From the NCBI RefSeq assembly GCF_015206895.1, contig NZ_JADEXU010000009.1, positions 1-64,000 of the forward strand: 64,000 bases of DNA, read 5' to 3'. Position numbers and translations under genes: made by a program. The notes under the pieces were generated by a model. It did no database searches. It worked only from the letters and a program-made list of their open reading frames with translations, and was not told the DNA's origin. Origin of the DNA: Nostoc sp. LEGE 12450 (lineage in GTDB: Bacteria > Cyanobacteriota > Cyanobacteriia > Cyanobacteriales > Nostocaceae). This document shows, piece after piece, positions 1 to 9,022 of this stretch; the stretch's first letter is position 1, and every line of letters starts with the position of its first letter.

Positions 1-112
1 TTCGTAGAATTCTGGTAACATTATCATTAAATAGAGCTTGTTGCGAATGAAGGCTCTTTTTCTTTTACCACAAATTGCCACACTCTTTGCAATATAAGCA
101 TTCTAGACCATT

Positions 113-472
113 TTGTCTCCCCTCAAGGACCGAACCTTATCAAAAGCTGAAGGGCAAGTATGGGATATAGAAGACAGCATTCCCCTACTTAAAGACATGG
201 AAATCATACCATCAAAACAGTATGAAGACTTAGCTGATTCAGATATCATTATTGTGACTGCTGGGGTGCAGCCGAAACTTGGACATGGACAGACGCGATT
301 AGATACATTGAGCGACAATGCAGAGATTATACGTTTGACAATCAAAGAATTGGATCGAGTTGCACCGAACTCAATCGTAATTATCATTAGCAATCCAGTG
401 AATGTACTTACGCAGATTGCGTAGGCGTAGCCCGTCGTAGACATCGCTACTTCCACCAGAGCGCAATATTTG
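113..472 (+). pseudogene. lactate/malate dehydrogenase fragment
   Basis: The reading frame from 113 encodes about 103 residues that read like the NAD-binding half of the LDH/MDH family: a KAEGQVWDIEDS stretch, then DIIIVTAGVQPK, RLDTLSDNAEII and SNPVNVLT, which is the family order. The N-terminal glycine-rich dinucleotide loop and the whole catalytic half are missing. The frame hits TAG at 422, which belongs to a 24-nt dispersed repeat. After the repeat the same frame resumes with ATSTRAQYL, matching the family's next segment, and then ends at TGA 479. This is a truncated, repeat-interrupted pseudogene. The TTG at 113 is only the first start-like codon and not a real start. Confidence 0.75.
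422..445 (+). repeat. 24-nt dispersed repeat splitting the dehydrogenase remnant
   Basis: The element begins TAGGCGTAGCCCGTCG and is exactly 24 nt long. Removing it rejoins the dehydrogenase reading frame in phase. A near-identical copy lies at 49177-49200 inside PKS1. It fits the very small mobile repeats (SDR type) described from Nostoc genomes. Confidence 0.7.
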
Positions 473-481
473 CACCCATGA

Positions 482-977
482 ATAGCAGGTAGAGAGATGC
501 AAGCGATGAAAAAAGTCAGGCATATTGGGGTGGGGAAGATTGCTTCAAGGTGAGGAGTTGGTTCGTAATAGAGACAACAAACCCAATTTTTAGGCTGTTT
601 TGATCGATTTCGAGTGCAAACTCATCAAAACAGTCTTGATAGACAAATTAGGTCAGTGCAGGAGTGATCCCGCATTTATGCAACGCCCCAAAGCGCAGTA
701 TGGTTGCAAGTCTCTCCTTGAACCTACTGTTAGTATCGTAATCTTCAGTTTCCGGCTTGGTACTATAGGTAGACTTTGGCTCAAATGCTTTTTCCTGCTG
801 AAAACTCCAGTATCCAAAAATTGTACTAATTTCCTGTGCCTCTGTGCGATAAGTCAATCAGTTGAGATACCCCTCTCCCTGTTTCTTTACTTCCACAGAG
901 GAACTTTTTTAACTGAACCGTATTGGTCTGGGTAAAAAAGCTGAGGAAGCGATTTCTATTTCTATTAAGAAATAGTT
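482..977. other. gap without a convincing gene
   Basis: Open frames here show no recognisable family, and their composition looks like drifted non-coding DNA. A perfect 8-bp hairpin (CTATTTCT/AGAAATAG, 956-975) sits just after the stop of the minus-strand WD40 gene and could end its transcript, but no T-run follows it. Confidence 0.4.
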
Positions 978-3900
978 CTAATAGTTTTGAGAGTGATGGC
1001 AGAGTGAACGTTCGCCTTTCTCAATTGCTGTGTTAGTTTTCAGATAATCCTGCACCAACTTGCAACCATAAGTCAGTGCATCTAACTTGAGAATTTGCGG
1101 CAAGTTCCAAAGAATGAGCGTGTTGTCATCACTACCGGAAGCAAGGATTTTTCCATCACGGCTGATTGCAATTTGCCTAATCGCTGCGGTATGACCTCTG
1201 AGGGTAGTTAGTTCTGTACCATCAAGTTTCCAAAGCTTGACGGTTCCATCTCCACTTCCAGAAGCAAGTATTTTACCGTCGGGACTAAAAGCTATCCCCC
1301 AAATTGCAGCTGTGTGACCAATGAATGTTTGCAGCAACTTGCCTTCAAGTGTCCACAGCTTAATGGTATTGTCGCCACTTCCAGAAGCAACCATCTTACC
1401 GTCAGGACTAAAAGCGACTGTCCATACTGCCGCCGAATGTCCGACAAATGTGCTGAGTAACTTACCTTTTTGCGTCCATAGTTTAACAGTACCATCCTCA
1501 CTAGCAGAAGCAATCAGTTGACTGTCAGGGCTAAATGCAACTTCCCATATTTCGGCTTGATGCCCTTTGAGAATCTGTAGCGTCGGTTGACCTACGCGCC
1601 ATATCCGAATAGTATTGTCAGCATTAGGTATGGCGATCGCTCGACCATCGGGACTTAATAACGCTCCGGTGATTTTGCCATCAGGGTTTTTGTAACTAGC
1701 GATTAACGTACCATCTCGCCGCTTGAGTTGTACTGTATTATCTTCACTAGGAAGAGCAATTAACTTATTATCCTCACTGAAAGAAACCTGGGAGACTGAG
1801 CCCTTTTGGGTCAAAGTTTTCTGTAATTTGCCTTGACTACTCCAAAATTTCACAGTATTTTCGTGGCTGGCTGTGGCGATGGTAGAACTGTCGGAGGCGA
1901 TCGCTATCGACCAAATCCCGCCTTTATGAGCTATGGCACTCTTTTGGAATGGATTTTCACTCTGCCAAAGTCTCACAAGGTTTTCTGCACCTGCCGAAGC
2001 TATAAAGCTACCGTCAGGACTGAAAGTAACTCCCCAAACAGATGCACTATGTCCTCTGAGCGTTCTCTGTTCTATGCCATCAATGTCCCAAAGTTTTATA
2101 GTTTTGTCGAGACTAGCGGAGGCAATAGTCTGACCATTGGGACTAAACGCGACTCTTGAAACTCCCGCACTATGACCAATGAGAGTTTTATAAAGACGAT
2201 AACTACCATCTGTGCTGTTTCGCTGCCAAAGTTTGACAGTTGTATCTTCACTCGCTGAGGCAATAGTCTTGCCGTCAGGGCTAAAAGCTACGCTCAGAAC
2301 CCAAGATGTATGACCTTGGAGAGGTTGTAGAGTTTTGGCCTTCTGCCAGCCTGATGTGTCTCGTCTCCAGAGTTTTACTGTCCCGTCAAAATTTCCAGCA
2401 GCAATGGTCTGGCCGTCAGGACTAAAAGCAACTTCCCGAAATCCCTTTGTGTAATTTTGAAATGTTCTTAGCAATTTACCATCTCGCTGCCAGACTTTTA
2501 CCGTTGTATCCCAACTTGCAGAGACAATAGTTTGACCATCCCGACTAAATGCGATTCCCCAAACTGAAGCTGTATGAGCTGGGAATGTTTTATAAATGCG
2601 CCACGATGCGTTTTTAGGAGCATGCTGCCAAAGTATAATAGAACCATCCTCACTCCCTGATGCAAGTAACTGACCGTCAGGACTAAATTTAACTGATTTA
2701 ACTGCTCCCTGATGACCTTTGAGAGTAGCAATTTCTCGGCCATCACGTCGCCACAGTTTGATTGTTTTATCCATACTGGCTGAAGCAACCAGAGAACTGT
2801 CAGGGCTAATATCTACAGCCATTACAGCTGCGGTATGCCCCGAAAAACGGTTGTACTCATCTGCACCATAAACTGCTTGTTGCAGTGCATTTTCCACTTG
2901 AGGTACAAAATTAGTATTTGATTTACCTAATTTTTGCAGTCTTTTTTTTGCTTTGATTGCTTCTACAAGTGCATCCAATCTGCGATTTGAGGCAAACAAT
3001 CCCACAGAAGAAGATACAAGCGCTCGAATTTCACTGTTTTTGGCAATAGTTTCACTTTTGCGAGTCTGATGATACAAAATGAAAGTTCCTATTGCCAAAT
3101 TACTAGAAACGAGCAACCCAATAGTTACTGCAAGTAGTAGATATCTCTGCAATGAAGCTGTTTTTTTCTCTTGTGCTAGTCTTGCTTCTATCTCTAAAGC
3201 CGTTTTTTTCTCTTGTATGAGTCTTGCTTCTATTTCTTGAAGCCGTGCTGCCTCTAATGCCATTTGTACTTCTTTGCGATCGCATTCCACACTCGCGGCT
3301 AAAAATTGATAATCTAAATCACTCAGACTCTTGCCCTGTGACCAATTTTGAGTATCTTTTAAAGCTTGTCCTCGCAACAGACGCGATTCATCTTTGTAAC
3401 CCGATGCCACCCAAGCGTTGAATGTTTGCGAGTAGGGACGGAGATTATCTAGTTGTCTTAACACCCATTGGGCATTAAAAACATTCCGATAGATAGGATT
3501 TTTAATTTTGAGATAGCCGTTGTGTCTCTCTACTAAACCGGACAACAACAGTTGTGTCTGTTCTCGACTATCATCACTTGGAACAGAATGAACAGGCAAA
3601 GAGGAAAACTCTTCTCCCCCGCTCTCCTGCTCAAAAGCCTCTTCTGCTTGCAACACCTGTTGATAAATACCCAACAACCGCCCTGCCTGTTGTTCGTCGA
3701 ATAAGAGGCGATCGCGAATAGTACGCAAATGTTCGGGTTCGTCTTGTGACTGCCAATTTTGAATAATTTGCTTAAGCACTAATTGCTCTACCCACAATGC
3801 TTCTGTACCTGGAGGTAGGGTAATCATTCCTGTAGTAGTTTCAAAGGCAACTTCAGTAATTAACTCACAGAGTTTTTGTGTCAGAAAGGGTTGTCCGCCT

Positions 3901-4634
3901 GTCCAATAAATAACCTCTTGCAGTATTGCTTGTGGTTGACTGAATACTTCTTCTAATCCTAGAAGCAAGGGCGTGGCTTCATGCAGTTCAAAGCCCTGTA
4001 ACTCAATTGCTTTACCAAGGTTAAAGGGCGTGCGGCGTTTATCTGCAATCAAATCAGAAGGACTAGCTACACCAAATAGTGCAAATCCCAAGCGTTCAAA
4101 GTTTGAGTTATGCGGCCGTAGGTTATAGCACTGACGAATCCAAGCAAAAAAATCATTAATTGCAAAATTTAAACTCAGCAAGCTATCAATCTCATCAATA
4201 AAAATGAAAATGCGTTTGGCTTTGCCGTCTAGGAAAGAATCACTTTTGAGATTTGGTAGTAAGATATCTTCAACAAATAGCTGTAGTTTTTGCACCGAGG
4301 AAATACCTGCTTGCATTTCCCACCAACGCTGAAAGTCAATTTTTGACCCTAATTTTAAGCTATAGAATAAGCTGATAATAATGCCTTTATACCATTGATC
4401 TGGTGTAGTATCTTCAATACCCAAGCGAGTCATATCTAAGTAAACACAGCTATGCCCTTCTTCCTTAAGCCGATAGCTTGTGCGCTGTAGTAACGATGAC
4501 TTACCCATCTGACGAGAGTTGAAGACATAACAGAAATTGCCAGCTTTCAAGCTGACATAGAGTTGTTCATCTGCCAGACGGGTAACGTATGTGGGGTCGT
4601 TACTACGAAGACTCCCCCCTACTTGATATCTCAT
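978..4634 (-). CDS. AAA-like ATPase with transmembrane segment and 14 WD40 repeats
   Basis: This 1218-residue protein starts with MRYQVGGSL, the usual start of cyanobacterial AAA_35-type proteins. The ATPase domain spans about residues 1-400, with Walker A QMGKSSLL near 44 and Walker B IFIFIDEIDSLL near 145. An acidic, Glu/Lys-rich coiled stretch follows (about 455-495), then one hydrophobic segment (about 500-525). From about 600 to the end I count 14 WD40 repeats of the form GH-(x)n-FSPDG-(x)n-SxDxTxKLW, enough for two seven-bladed propellers. Repeats 9 and 10 are degenerate. Proteins of this build are thought to be membrane-tethered signalling ATPases with a sensor or scaffold propeller, but the target is unknown. 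It is a paralogue of the gene at 7079-8239. Confidence 0.85.
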   Translation of the reverse strand: MRYQVGGSLRSNDPTYVTRLADEQLYVSLKAGNFCYVFNSRQMGKSSLLQRTSYRLKEEGHSCVYLDMTRLGIEDTTPDQWYKGIIISLFYSLKLGSKIDFQRWWEMQAGISSVQKLQLFVEDILLPNLKSDSFLDGKAKRIFIFIDEIDSLLSLNFAINDFFAWIRQCYNLRPHNSNFERLGFALFGVASPSDLIADKRRTPFNLGKAIELQGFELHEATPLLLGLEEVFSQPQAILQEVIYWTGGQPFLTQKLCELITEVAFETTTGMITLPPGTEALWVEQLVLKQIIQNWQSQDEPEHLRTIRDRLLFDEQQAGRLLGIYQQVLQAEEAFEQESGGEEFSSLPVHSVPSDDSREQTQLLLSGLVERHNGYLKIKNPIYRNVFNAQWVLRQLDNLRPYSQTFNAWVASGYKDESRLLRGQALKDTQNWSQGKSLSDLDYQFLAASVECDRKEVQMALEAARLQEIEARLIQEKKTALEIEARLAQEKKTASLQRYLLLAVTIGLLVSSNLAIGTFILYHQTRKSETIAKNSEIRALVSSSVGLFASNRRLDALVEAIKAKKRLQKLGKSNTNFVPQVENALQQAVYGADEYNRFSGHTAAVMAVDISPDSSLVASASMDKTIKLWRRDGREIATLKGHQGAVKSVKFSPDGQLLASGSEDGSIILWQHAPKNASWRIYKTFPAHTASVWGIAFSRDGQTIVSASWDTTVKVWQRDGKLLRTFQNYTKGFREVAFSPDGQTIAAGNFDGTVKLWRRDTSGWQKAKTLQPLQGHTSWVLSVAFSPDGKTIASASEDTTVKLWQRNSTDGSYRLYKTLIGHSAGVSRVAFSPNGQTIASASLDKTIKLWDIDGIEQRTLRGHSASVWGVTFSPDGSFIASAGAENLVRLWQSENPFQKSAIAHKGGIWSIAIASDSSTIATASHENTVKFWSSQGKLQKTLTQKGSVSQVSFSEDNKLIALPSEDNTVQLKRRDGTLIASYKNPDGKITGALLSPDGRAIAIPNADNTIRIWRVGQPTLQILKGHQAEIWEVAFSPDSQLIASASEDGTVKLWTQKGKLLSTFVGHSAAVWTVAFSPDGKMVASGSGDNTIKLWTLEGKLLQTFIGHTAAIWGIAFSPDGKILASGSGDGTVKLWKLDGTELTTLRGHTAAIRQIAISRDGKILASGSDDNTLILWNLPQILKLDALTYGCKLVQDYLKTNTAIEKGERSLCHHSQNY

Positions 4635-5084
4635 ATCTAAGTGTCATTATCAAATAAAAATATTAACAGAATAACTAGTAATTTGTAGATAAATTATTGA
4701 AAGTAAATATTATAAATATTACAGAATATATTAGTCCGTTTTGATTTTTGAGGTTTGTGTAGGCAGGGAGTATGGAAGAAGCCTTTTCGGGGTGTACTGA
4801 TTTTTTTCAAAAATCAAATACGATTCCTATAGCTTTGTGTAGTAATTCAGTTTATTCTATGGAACTAGTCAAATCCTTCTACCTTCTGCCCGCCGCCTTG
4901 TTTCTGGAAAGAGGGATAATAACTGGCTTGTAGAAAAAATACTTAAAAATAGCTAGTATCAATTCTTGAAAAACCGCAAAATTCAATTTCTTCTTGGCTA
5001 AAAGTATCCTTCAATATCTTGCGGAGGATACGCTGAATATGAAGATGTTTTCCAGGCTTGAGTGAGTACCTTATAGTTACTCTA
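4635..5084. other. gap between two AAA-like genes
   Basis: No gene is seen. The part near 4635-4730 is AT-rich and lies upstream of the WD40 gene, so it probably holds its promoter, but no box can be assigned with confidence. An open frame at 4943-5161 overlaps the end of the next gene out of frame and has no family features. Confidence 0.4.
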
Positions 5085-6500
5085 TCAAACAATTGTCGAT
5101 AGCCGTTTTGCAAAATAAGTCTGGTAGAGTCCGTAACGCGGTAAGACGCGATCGCCCTCAAAGCGAATTAATCCCAAACCTTCAAGCTTGTAAGTGTCCA
5201 TAGGATTAAGAGAAATACCTTGCTTTGCTGCCAGAATTTCAGCATAAGTCTTTGCCAGTCTAGGATTTTCTTGCAGTTTGATCAACTGTCGCCATAAATG
5301 ATCGCGGTAGATGCCACCATTAGCGATCGCATCCTCTATTATTTCTTGCAAGGTCATTTCTTGAGACCTAAGATAGTACAAACTAATCTGAATTAGTGCT
5401 GGATGTCCTCCCACTAGTGACATTAGTTGGGCAAAATCTTTAGCTTTAAACTGGTCTAAACTATACCGCCTAGCTAAATCTTCTACTTGTGGTTGAGTAA
5501 AATCGTTCAGATGAATAGGTAGACCAATATTAAAAGGAGAGAGGTTAATATCCATAGAGATATAGTCTTCGGTTGAGTAAACCATTACTAACCTCAGCTT
5601 TTGCCAGTTGGGATTATGTCGTGCTTCCTCACACCATGACCGCAACAAAGCAAAAAAATCTTGGCAAATGTGAGGATATTCAAAAAAACGGTCAACTTCA
5701 TTCAACACTAAAACCACTGGGCTTTGACATTGCTCGAGCAAATAGTTTTCTAAATAGAAGCCGCTACTCAAGTTGTAGCCAATTTGTTCATTCCACTTCT
5801 CCTTGAGGTTGGGGTCAATACCTAATTCAGTCGCAATTTTCCAGCAAAGACGACGCAACAGTTTATTTAAATCAGTTAGACACTCACTATCAAATTGGTA
5901 GCAATTCAGATTCACAGTCTGATATCCAAGTTTCTGTGCAAAGGCGCAAAGCCGCAATACAAGAGAACTTTTACCCATCTGTTTGGGAGACCTAATCCGA
6001 ATCACGCAGCCACTAGTAGTTACTTCTCGATAAACTTTTCTCTCTAGTGGAGGACGTTCAATATAAAAGTGAGAATTTAAAGGTACAGGACCATCTGGGT
6101 ATGACCAAAGATTTTCTATCTGTTCAGTTTGTGTGTGATGTTTTTCAACAGATGAGGTTAATTCGGAACATTGAGATAAATCTTCTTCTATATTTGTAAT
6201 AGACAATAACTCAGATGTTTCAGTCTCATTTGCTTTATTGACTATGGTGTAGTCTTCGCTATGTAATTCTAGATTAAAAGCGCTAAAGCAGAGTTTTATA
6301 GTTTTTTGATCTACACTTTCACTTAAAGACCATAATTTACTCAAAGTTCTACTAGAAACATGAATGCGCGAGCTTATCTCTTCTAAACTCAAGTGTTCGC
6401 CTTTATTCTCTACTATCTCCACAGAAAGAATTGCTGATTGCAACCGTTTAATTCCTGTGGAAGTTAGTACAACTCCCCGCTTGCGTTTAGTTTTATACAT
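5085..6500 (-). CDS. AAA-like ATPase with N-terminal HTH-like region
   Basis: This 471-residue protein opens with a basic segment (MYKTKRKRG) and a helix-turn-helix-like region at about residues 10-70 (SLEEISSRIHVSSRTLSKLW), followed by a low-complexity acidic linker. From about residue 140 it is an AAA_35-type ATPase: SHFYIERPPLE, then Walker A KQMGKSSLV near 175, then Walker B-like VVLVLNEVDRFF near 267. The C-terminus is complete for the family and carries no effector domain. Such proteins are common in Nostocales near other ATPase or WD40 genes. A regulatory or conflict role is possible but nothing here proves it. Three 9-bp direct repeats lie about 195-225 bp upstream of the start. Confidence 0.75.
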   Translation of the reverse strand: MYKTKRKRGVVLTSTGIKRLQSAILSVEIVENKGEHLSLEEISSRIHVSSRTLSKLWSLSESVDQKTIKLCFSAFNLELHSEDYTIVNKANETETSELLSITNIEEDLSQCSELTSSVEKHHTQTEQIENLWSYPDGPVPLNSHFYIERPPLERKVYREVTTSGCVIRIRSPKQMGKSSLVLRLCAFAQKLGYQTVNLNCYQFDSECLTDLNKLLRRLCWKIATELGIDPNLKEKWNEQIGYNLSSGFYLENYLLEQCQSPVVLVLNEVDRFFEYPHICQDFFALLRSWCEEARHNPNWQKLRLVMVYSTEDYISMDINLSPFNIGLPIHLNDFTQPQVEDLARRYSLDQFKAKDFAQLMSLVGGHPALIQISLYYLRSQEMTLQEIIEDAIANGGIYRDHLWRQLIKLQENPRLAKTYAEILAAKQGISLNPMDTYKLEGLGLIRFEGDRVLPRYGLYQTYFAKRLSTIV

Positions 6501-6695
6501 TGCTGCTCCAGATATTTATTATAAATGAGTGTCACAAGCAATAACTTTTTCTATCTGCCTACTGAAACTGGAATTTAACGTAGCAATTTTTGATACACTC
6601 CTATTTCATTTTTTTTAAAATCTATTGGAACTCTAATAAACCAAGTTACATTATACTAGCTTGATAGTAAACGCTGACATCAATTATATATTTAT

Positions 6696-6722
6696 CCTAC
6701 TTTTCCCACTTTTCCTACTTTT
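6696..6722. promoter_or_regulatory. three 9-bp direct repeats upstream of AAA gene
   Basis: Three contiguous copies of CCYACTTTT start at 6696, 6705 and 6714, with a partial fourth at 6723. On the coding strand of the gene starting at 6500 they read AAAAGTRGG. The exact 9-bp phase suggests protein-binding iterons or simple tandem expansion. The rest of the 6501-7078 gap is AT-rich with no gene seen. Confidence 0.4.
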
Positions 6723-7078
6723 CCACTCAGTGTTTTGATAGTTGTCTTGCAAAACTCTCCGAAGAAATTAAGTCCTTGTATTTACCTGAATTTGTACAAA
6801 TCTGTTTAAATCATGTAATATTTATAACTTGTATAAGTTATGACTTTTGTTGGTGTGTTGCAAAAATATTATCCCTTTAGTAGAACTCTAAGTACCAAGT
6901 ATTAATAGTTGTGAAACTGTCTGTAATCACGACTTGGTTGAAAAATCGGCAGAAATTATGCATAAGAAAAGTCCAAAGATATACGAGTGATTCGTGTCTA
7001 ATTTAATAGAATTTTATACTTATTTATCAGATAAGGAATGCAGAAATTGCCTAACAGATGTATTTTGATTACTAGCTT

Positions 7079-8239
7079 CTACCAATAAAAGGGAAGATTT
7101 TCTAACTGTCTTGATACCCATTGAGGAGTGAAAACACTCCGGTAAATCGGATTTTTAACTCTTAGATAACCGTTATAATTTTCCACCAAACCAGATAGCA
7201 ACAGTTGTGTCTGTTCTTCACTATTATCGGCTGATATAAAATTATCTATCGGGTTCCTATTCCTTAGTTCCTCTACTTGTAACACCTGTTGATAAATGTT
7301 TAATAACTTTCCTGCTTTATGTTCGTCAAAAAGTAAGCGATCTCTTATGGTACGGAGATGTTCCGGTTCATCTTGGAATTCCCAATGTTGAATTATGCGC
7401 GATCGCACCAATTGTTCTACCCAATATCCTTCAGCACCGTTCGGTATGGCAATCGGTACCTTATAACTTTCTAAAGCAACTTGCACAATTAACTGACAAA
7501 GCTTTTGCGTGAGAAACGGCTGTCCTCTTGTCCAATGAATAATATGCAGCAATATTGCCTGTGGTTGGCTGACTACTTCTTCTAGACCCTCAAGTAGGGG
7601 TATAGCTTCATGTAATTGAAAGTCAGATAACTTAATTGCTTGACCAATGTTAAAGGGAGTTCGATGTCGATCGGCAATTAGATTAGATGGACTAGCTACA
7701 CCAAACAAAGCAAAACCCAAGCGTTGAAAACTTGGGTTGTGTGCTTGCTGCTCATAACAGTAACGAATCCAGATAAAAAAATCGTTTATCGGGAAATTCA
7801 AACTCAGCAGACTATTAATATTATCGATAAAGATGAAAATGTGATTATTTTGAACTTCTCTCAGCAACACCTGTTCAACAAATCGATACAGTCGTTGTAT
7901 AGGATCAAGCTCTGATTGTTGCTCCCACCAACTTTCAAAATTAACCCATTTTGTCAGATTTAACTTGTGAAACAGGCTGAAAATAATGCCTTTATACCAT
8001 TGTATAGGTGGAATTTGATTAGTAGCTAATAGACCTAAGCTCAGATAAACACATATATGATTTTCTTTTTCTAAACGATGAATAGTCCGGTGTAGTAGAG
8101 ATGATTTACCTGTTTGGTGGGAGTTGAAGACGTAACAAAAATTTCCTGTTTTTAATCCAGTATAAAGTTGTTCGTCTGCTTGACGGACAATATATGTAGA
8201 GTCATCATACTTCAGGCTACCACCGACCTGATATCTCAT
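7079..8239 (-). CDS. AAA-like ATPase lacking an effector domain
   Basis: I chose the start at 8239 (MRYQVGGSL), which matches the start of the paralogue at 978-4634. A longer frame to 8308 adds 23 residues with no homology. The 386-residue product aligns along its whole length with the ATPase part of that paralogue, for example FALFGVASPSNLIADRHRTP and DEPEHLRTIRDRLLFDE. It has Walker A QTGKSSLL, but Walker B reads IFIFIDNINSLL, so the catalytic Glu of the paralogue (DE) is Asn. It stops at the point where the paralogue continues into coiled coil, membrane segment and WD40 repeats. It may be a natural stand-alone domain, a regulatory subunit, or a truncated and possibly inactive copy. Confidence 0.7.
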   Translation of the reverse strand: MRYQVGGSLKYDDSTYIVRQADEQLYTGLKTGNFCYVFNSHQTGKSSLLHRTIHRLEKENHICVYLSLGLLATNQIPPIQWYKGIIFSLFHKLNLTKWVNFESWWEQQSELDPIQRLYRFVEQVLLREVQNNHIFIFIDNINSLLSLNFPINDFFIWIRYCYEQQAHNPSFQRLGFALFGVASPSNLIADRHRTPFNIGQAIKLSDFQLHEAIPLLEGLEEVVSQPQAILLHIIHWTRGQPFLTQKLCQLIVQVALESYKVPIAIPNGAEGYWVEQLVRSRIIQHWEFQDEPEHLRTIRDRLLFDEHKAGKLLNIYQQVLQVEELRNRNPIDNFISADNSEEQTQLLLSGLVENYNGYLRVKNPIYRSVFTPQWVSRQLENLPFYW

Positions 8240-9022
8240 AGTCAAGTCAATTCCCATAAATAGGGATACTTGTACTTTTGTAAGCGATGCTATATTTAAA
8301 CGCAACAATATTCTGAGATAATTTAACCATGATTACCATTATTTTTACTCTGATTTAAATTTTAAATGTCTTATCTTTCCTTAGATTATCTGAAGGCGAT
8401 CGCCCTGTTTTATCACTCTCAGGGAATAGTTTATTCCTCGCTCTTATGCTATATGCCGAGATTTATATTCCACATTAGCCTATGAAAAAAGTAAATTTTT
8501 TGATAACTACAGAGCAATTACTCAAGAGATAGTAAATTTGATCGCTATACCATTTGCAGACTTATCTTCTCTTAGCTAAAAATAAAAATCAAGGAAAGTT
8601 AAGGTATTTAAGTAAATTCTTGAGAGAGTTAAGACAGTTAATAAAAAATAAGTTATGTTTTGAACTAAAAAATGAAAAAAATTCTGAACCTCATATTTTG
8701 CACCTAGAAACATAGATGTAAAAACCATGACTTTACAGTTTAACATTGGGAACTAGTCCAAGTCTCGGTAGCAAACATGGGTTGATAAATTTAAAAAATG
8801 ACGTAACCATCCTAAATTAAGAAAATACGATTGTTACCTCGTAATAAAAGCCTGAACATACTCAATTTTGTAATTGCGATTGAAATTTACTTGTTGACGT
8901 TTTGTTTTAATAACTAATACAGTTTTTAATTCATTAAATGATTTTAAAATTTAATCTCTCAACTACAGGCTCATCGCTACCACTATACAAACAAAGATGA
9001 TGCAATTATTGAAAATATAGTA
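8240..9022. other. gap with motif repeats
   Basis: No gene is seen in this AT-rich 780-bp stretch between the stand-alone ATPase and the transporter. It includes a HIP1-like site near 8396 and the spaced TTAA-type repeats annotated at 8598-8641. Confidence 0.4.
8598..8641. promoter_or_regulatory. 9-bp-spaced TTAA motif cluster
   Basis: TTAA cores sit at 8599, 8608, 8629 and 8638. Read on the minus strand they include TTAACTGTCTTAACTCTC. The same TTAACTGTC unit with 9-bp spacing occurs in the divergent region at 53221-53304 and at 52717-52729. A shared regulator is an inference. Confidence 0.35.

Noticed and set aside
600-935. 111-residue plus-strand frame in the first gap
   Set aside because: No family features, atypical composition, and a competing frame on the other strand. 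It looks like chance in drifted DNA.
4943-5161. 72-residue minus-strand frame
   Set aside because: It overlaps the end of the AAA-like gene at 5085 in another frame and has no independent support.
8240-8308. Longer start for the stand-alone AAA-like gene
   Set aside because: The paralogue begins at MRYQVGGSL and the added segment has no similarity to it.
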